From the NCBI GenBank assembly GCA_963383645.1, contig OY726559.1, forward strand, positions 110,134,235-110,198,234: DNA of 64,000 nucleotides, in the 5' to 3' direction. Shown piece after piece: positions 21,647 to 64,000 of the stretch. Source of the stretch: Muscardinus avellanarius. Lineage: Eukaryota > Chordata > Mammalia > Rodentia > Gliridae. The position numbers and the translations under genes are program-made. Numbering within the stretch: the first letter of the stretch is position 1; every line of letters starts with the position of its first letter. The notes under the pieces were generated by a model, which saw nothing but the letters and a program-made list of their open reading frames with translations, searched no databases and was not told the DNA's origin.

Positions 21647-21964
21647 GTGTCTGTTCCAGTGTGAGCATCCACATTCCAGCCCCACCCTCTCCCACCTCTG
21701 TTCAGGTGGAAGCATTGGGTTCATGCCTGTAGCTGTTCTTTCAGGAGGGCCAATTCTTTCTTTCTGGTCTCTATCGTGGGCTCAGAGTCAAGATCCCTAA
21801 AGGAAATCTATGGGTTTTTATGCTTTAGGGAAGTTGAGTCACTGCCTATGGCCTCTATCTTTAGATCAGGGTCTGGGAAGAGGGGCCTCCTGCCCAATAT
21901 GATTTCTCTACTTTGTTCTCAAACTGTATTCCTGAAAAGCTGGATTCAACAGGACTTTGGCATA

Positions 21965-22255
21965 TGAATCATATTCTGAACGTGCTACAAGGAGTTTTTA
22001 TTAGAAGTGCCCCCAGCACTGGATCCTTTTATAAAGCAAAGAAATATTTTGTAATGTGACTACTCACTCAATGATTTATGAGTTTGGTAAGTAGATGGAA
22101 CATTTTAGGATACCAAATGGTATTTTAAATGTTCTATGTGAGGTTTGTTATTCAAAGTCACCCAGCATGGAATACTTTTGCAAAGATCTATTCTGTAATA
22201 TGGATACACATTTAATGATTTGTGAGTTTGATAAATTTAGACATTCCTTTTTTTT
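21965..22255. repeat. Diverged tandem duplication, unit about 144 bp
   Basis: Two AT-rich units align over their length. The clearest anchor is AATGATTTATGAGTTTGGTAA versus AATGATTTGTGAGTTTGATAA, 144 bases apart, with CCCAGCACTGGATCCTTTT matching CCCAGCATGGAATACTTTT. Confidence 0.75.
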
Positions 22256-22407
22256 AAGCTACACAGAAAATATTTTAATATCATTAAATCCAAGATACAA
22301 TATGAAATCAACATAACACATGTTAAATCAACATAACTTTGAAGAAAATTATAAATATGAACAGTTTGGAGTTATTAATATGGTTAGATATAAATATAGC
22401 AATTTTT

Positions 22408-22612
22408 TTTTGGTGGTACTGGGGGTGGAACCCAGATGCTTTCTACCTCCGGGCTATACTCCCAGACCTTTTTTATATTTTATTTGGAAACAGGGTCTCA
22501 CTAAGTTGCTGAAAGCCTCACTGAGTAGCTGAGGCTGGCTTTGAACCCGTGCAATCCTCCTGTCTCAGCCTCCTAAGCGTGGGGATTACAAGCGTGTGCC
22601 ACCACACCTGGC
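22408..22612 (-). repeat. B1-dID SINE, type A
   Basis: Minus-strand copy. ATAAATATAGCAA(A)TTTTT occurs on both sides as the target duplication. Confidence 0.92.
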
Positions 22613-22673
22613 AGATAAATATAGCAAATTTTTATTGGTTAAAAATTTGACAAATATTTTAAAAGTATAAAAA

Positions 22674-22715
22674 GTCTACAGCCATACCACCCTTAATGCG
22701 CCTGATCTTGTCTGA
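22674..22715 (+). pseudogene. 5S rRNA 5' fragment
   Basis: These 42 bases match the first 42 bases of vertebrate 5S rRNA, starting exactly at its 5' end (GTCTACAGCCATACCACCC) with a handful of substitutions. The rest of the gene, including the internal promoter A box, is missing, so it cannot be functional. Confidence 0.85.
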
Positions 22716-22851
22716 AAAAGCATAAAAAATTTAAAACCTAACTTATTCAGAGATTATTTATGAGATATATACTACCTAGTATGTGTGTATCTATGTACTT
22801 ATGTGTGTATATTTATATCCAAGATGCTTGCTGAAAAGTCAGATTACGCCT

Positions 22852-23062
22852 ATTTTTTTTTTTTTGTACTAGAGATTGAACCCAGGGGCATTCTACTTCT
22901 GAGCTACACCTCAAATCTTATTTTATTTTTAGTTTTGAAGCAGAGTCTCACTAAGTTGCTGAGGGTCTTACTAAGTGGTTGAGACTGGCCTTGAACCTGG
23001 GATCCTCCTGTATCAGCCTCTCAAGTACCAGGATTACAGACCTGTACCACCATGCCCAGCTT
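22852..23062 (-). repeat. B1-dID SINE, old
   Basis: Minus-strand dimer with many substitutions, poly-T at the left and ACCACCATGCCCAGC at the right. Confidence 0.85.
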
Positions 23063-24165
23063 GCTTGCTAGACATTTCCTTAAAGGGAGAGATAAATCTA
23101 GTTCTGTTTCAGAGCAAAAGATGGCTTTTGGTAACAGTCAGACTTGGGGGAAAGAGCTCCGCTATGTATGAGTTGTGGCTATTCCACTGGGGCTTGGGGA
23201 GAACCGAGCAACCCAACTTTCTGTTTTTTTCAAGTGAAAGATCCCAAAGGAGTTCCTGCCCTGCTTATTTTCCATATGATCACAGGGCGGAAATGCTGGG
23301 GTGATTTTTCCAGGTGAATGTTAGCCATGAGCTTCACACTTATAAGGGTGTTCCTCTTCGCATCCATAAAAGTATCATCTAAATCCCTGTGCATCTTCTC
23401 GCTTGTCTATCACGGCTCGTATCCACGGTCTGTCTTCAGGTCCATAGTAAAGACAGATGCAGCAGCGAGCCTTGCGTTTTGGATCAGCCCAGGGCAGCTC
23501 TTTCTACCTGCACACAGGACGCACTTGCGTGAGAACCAGGTTCCAGGGAGCCCTCGGCGTCCTGCCCATCCTCCCTCGCTTAGTCTGAGCACCTGTCTTC
23601 CTGGGTCCGGCTCTGTCCCCTCATACTGTCCTGCTTGCGTACTGGAGCTTATTCCGGGGGATCCGTCTGGGGGTCAGACTCCTTGGTTCGCTCCTGGGCA
23701 GCCACGAGTCCCTGCGTGTGGCTGCCTTTCTCCAGTCTGGCCTTCATTTAACTCTCTGGCGTACTGTGACCTGTTCATATCCTGGCGAGGGCAGTCCTGG
23801 AGGCAGGCTCAGCTGCCTCCCATGAGCTGTGGCTCCCTCTGGACCTAGTGTGGAGTGCTCCTCCAGCTGGAGGTTTCAACCAAAGAACATGGGGGCGGGC
23901 TCTTTATCACGCAGGATGCGTTCCCTCTGAGCCAGTGCCCTTTGGCATTCCCCTGAGCTAAGGGCACGGACATGCTGGCCTGGAATCAGTGCTAACTATG
24001 TCTCTTTCTAGCTCCAGTCAAAAGGCATTTCATGTTGACAGAGAAGAGCAAGGTCCCTTGAGGTCCGGCTTAGGAGGCAGTCAGGTGAAGTTCACCGAAT
24101 GGGAAACGGCAGACAGACCAAGTACAGCTTGGTCCCGCTCCATCTCACTTCCCTATGGTGTAAAG
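23063..24165. other. 1.1 kb repeat-free block upstream of the start codon
   Basis: No transposon is recognised here, 0.6-1.7 kb before the DDR2 start-codon exon. It contains an open frame (23318-23848) with no family resemblance. Intronic regulatory sequence is possible but not shown. Confidence 0.4.
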
Positions 24166-24353
24166 TGGGCGTGGGGCGCACGCTCGTGACCCCAGCATTC
24201 GGGAGGCTGAGACAGGAGGATCGCGGTTCAGGGACAGCCTCAGCTACTTAGTGAGGCTCTCTGCAACTCAGTGAGACCCTGTTTCAAATTAAAGAATAAA
24301 AAATGGAGTTGGGGGTATAGCTCGGAGGTAGAATGCAAAAAAAAAAAAAAAAA
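24166..24353 (+). repeat. B1-dID SINE, type B, dID cut short
   Basis: B1 and linker are normal, but the dID passes directly from GGTAGAATGC into poly-A, losing its last 25 or so bases. Confidence 0.85.
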
Positions 24354-24723
24354 AGAAAGAAATTGTGAGAACATCAGTGAACACCATAAATACAAGTTTT
24401 GCTTTACCATCATTTGGCGTTTGGCTATGTATCTTAGCCAAATGTTATCACCCATTATCACCATGTTAGAACTCTTGTTTTGCTCATTTTAATTCCATGA
24501 GTGTATGGTGTGACCTAGCAGGGTCTGGAAATTCTTACATTAGGTGATTACTAGACGAACCACTCAGCTCCCAAAGACTGTTATTGAAAATTCTCAATGC
24601 AGAAATAAACACTGCAGGGTTCCCAAAAAGAGTGTGAAAATGCCCACTCGCGTTGGTGTCCGCCTGGCTCACCTCTCCTCCATTTCTCTCTCTCTCTTCC
24701 CCGGCCTCGTCCGCGCTCCGTAG

Positions 24724-24749
24724 GTTCCGGTTCCAGTCCATCTCCTGAG
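24724..24749 (+). other. DDR2: DDR2 5' UTR part of the start-codon exon (inferred)
   Basis: An acceptor TAG at 24721-24723, preceded by a pyrimidine-rich tract (CTCTCTCTCTCTTCCCC and beyond), would begin the exon here, 26 bases before the ATG. DDR2 in other mammals has upstream non-coding exons; none can be recognised in this window. Confidence 0.6.

Positions 24750-64000
<39,251 letters not shown>

Overview
This window is mammalian nuclear DNA from a non-murid rodent. It holds the 5' coding half of one gene, DDR2 (discoidin domain receptor 2, a collagen-activated receptor tyrosine kinase), read on the + strand. Twelve consecutive coding exons lie between 24750 and 63223. Joined, they give 618 complete codons plus two bases. 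The invariant ATP-site lysine falls at residue 608, the number I know for human DDR2, so no codon has been gained or lost. The exons run from the signal peptide through the collagen-binding discoidin domain, the discoidin-like domain, the membrane span and the juxtamembrane segment to the glycine loop and beta-3 lysine of the kinase. The rest of the kinase lies beyond the right edge. All eleven complete introns are GT-AG.

The rodent assignment rests on the repeats. Roughly 80 to 90 copies of a B1-dID type dimeric SINE are visible: a B1 (7SL-derived) left half, an A-rich linker, and a right half derived from a shortened tRNA-like ID element. Such dimers are known from squirrels, dormice and relatives and are not the usual SINEs of mouse or rat. 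I infer a squirrel-related rodent (squirrel, mountain beaver or dormouse type); the species cannot be fixed by eye. I sort the copies into type A (linker ATAAAGTATAAAATAGGTCTG), type B (linker AAAGAATAAAAAATAGGGCTG), type B-prime (B with a changed dID), and type C (shortened B1 and a dID ending in CTTCCAGGAACCCC).

Layout: 1-24.7 kb is DDR2 upstream or 5' intron sequence, filled with SINEs, L1 5' sequence, three LTR elements (one a nearly complete MaLR at 18.3-20.7 kb) and microsatellites. The start-codon exon is at 24750-24831. A 20.1 kb intron follows, with a 2.4 kb antisense L1, older L1 pieces, a second copy of the LTR family seen at 6.3 kb, and many SINEs. From 44.9 to 63.2 kb eleven exons are spaced by introns of 0.24 to 3.2 kb. 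The right edge enters another antisense L1 3' end.

I see no bacterial-type system, no CRISPR array and no second protein-coding gene. The more interesting material is structural: a three-deep nest of transposons, an apparent preference of SINEs for the A-rich linkers of older SINEs, SINEs carrying two or three dID units, inverted SINE pairs flanking two DDR2 exons, a 5S rRNA fragment, and diverged tandem duplications.
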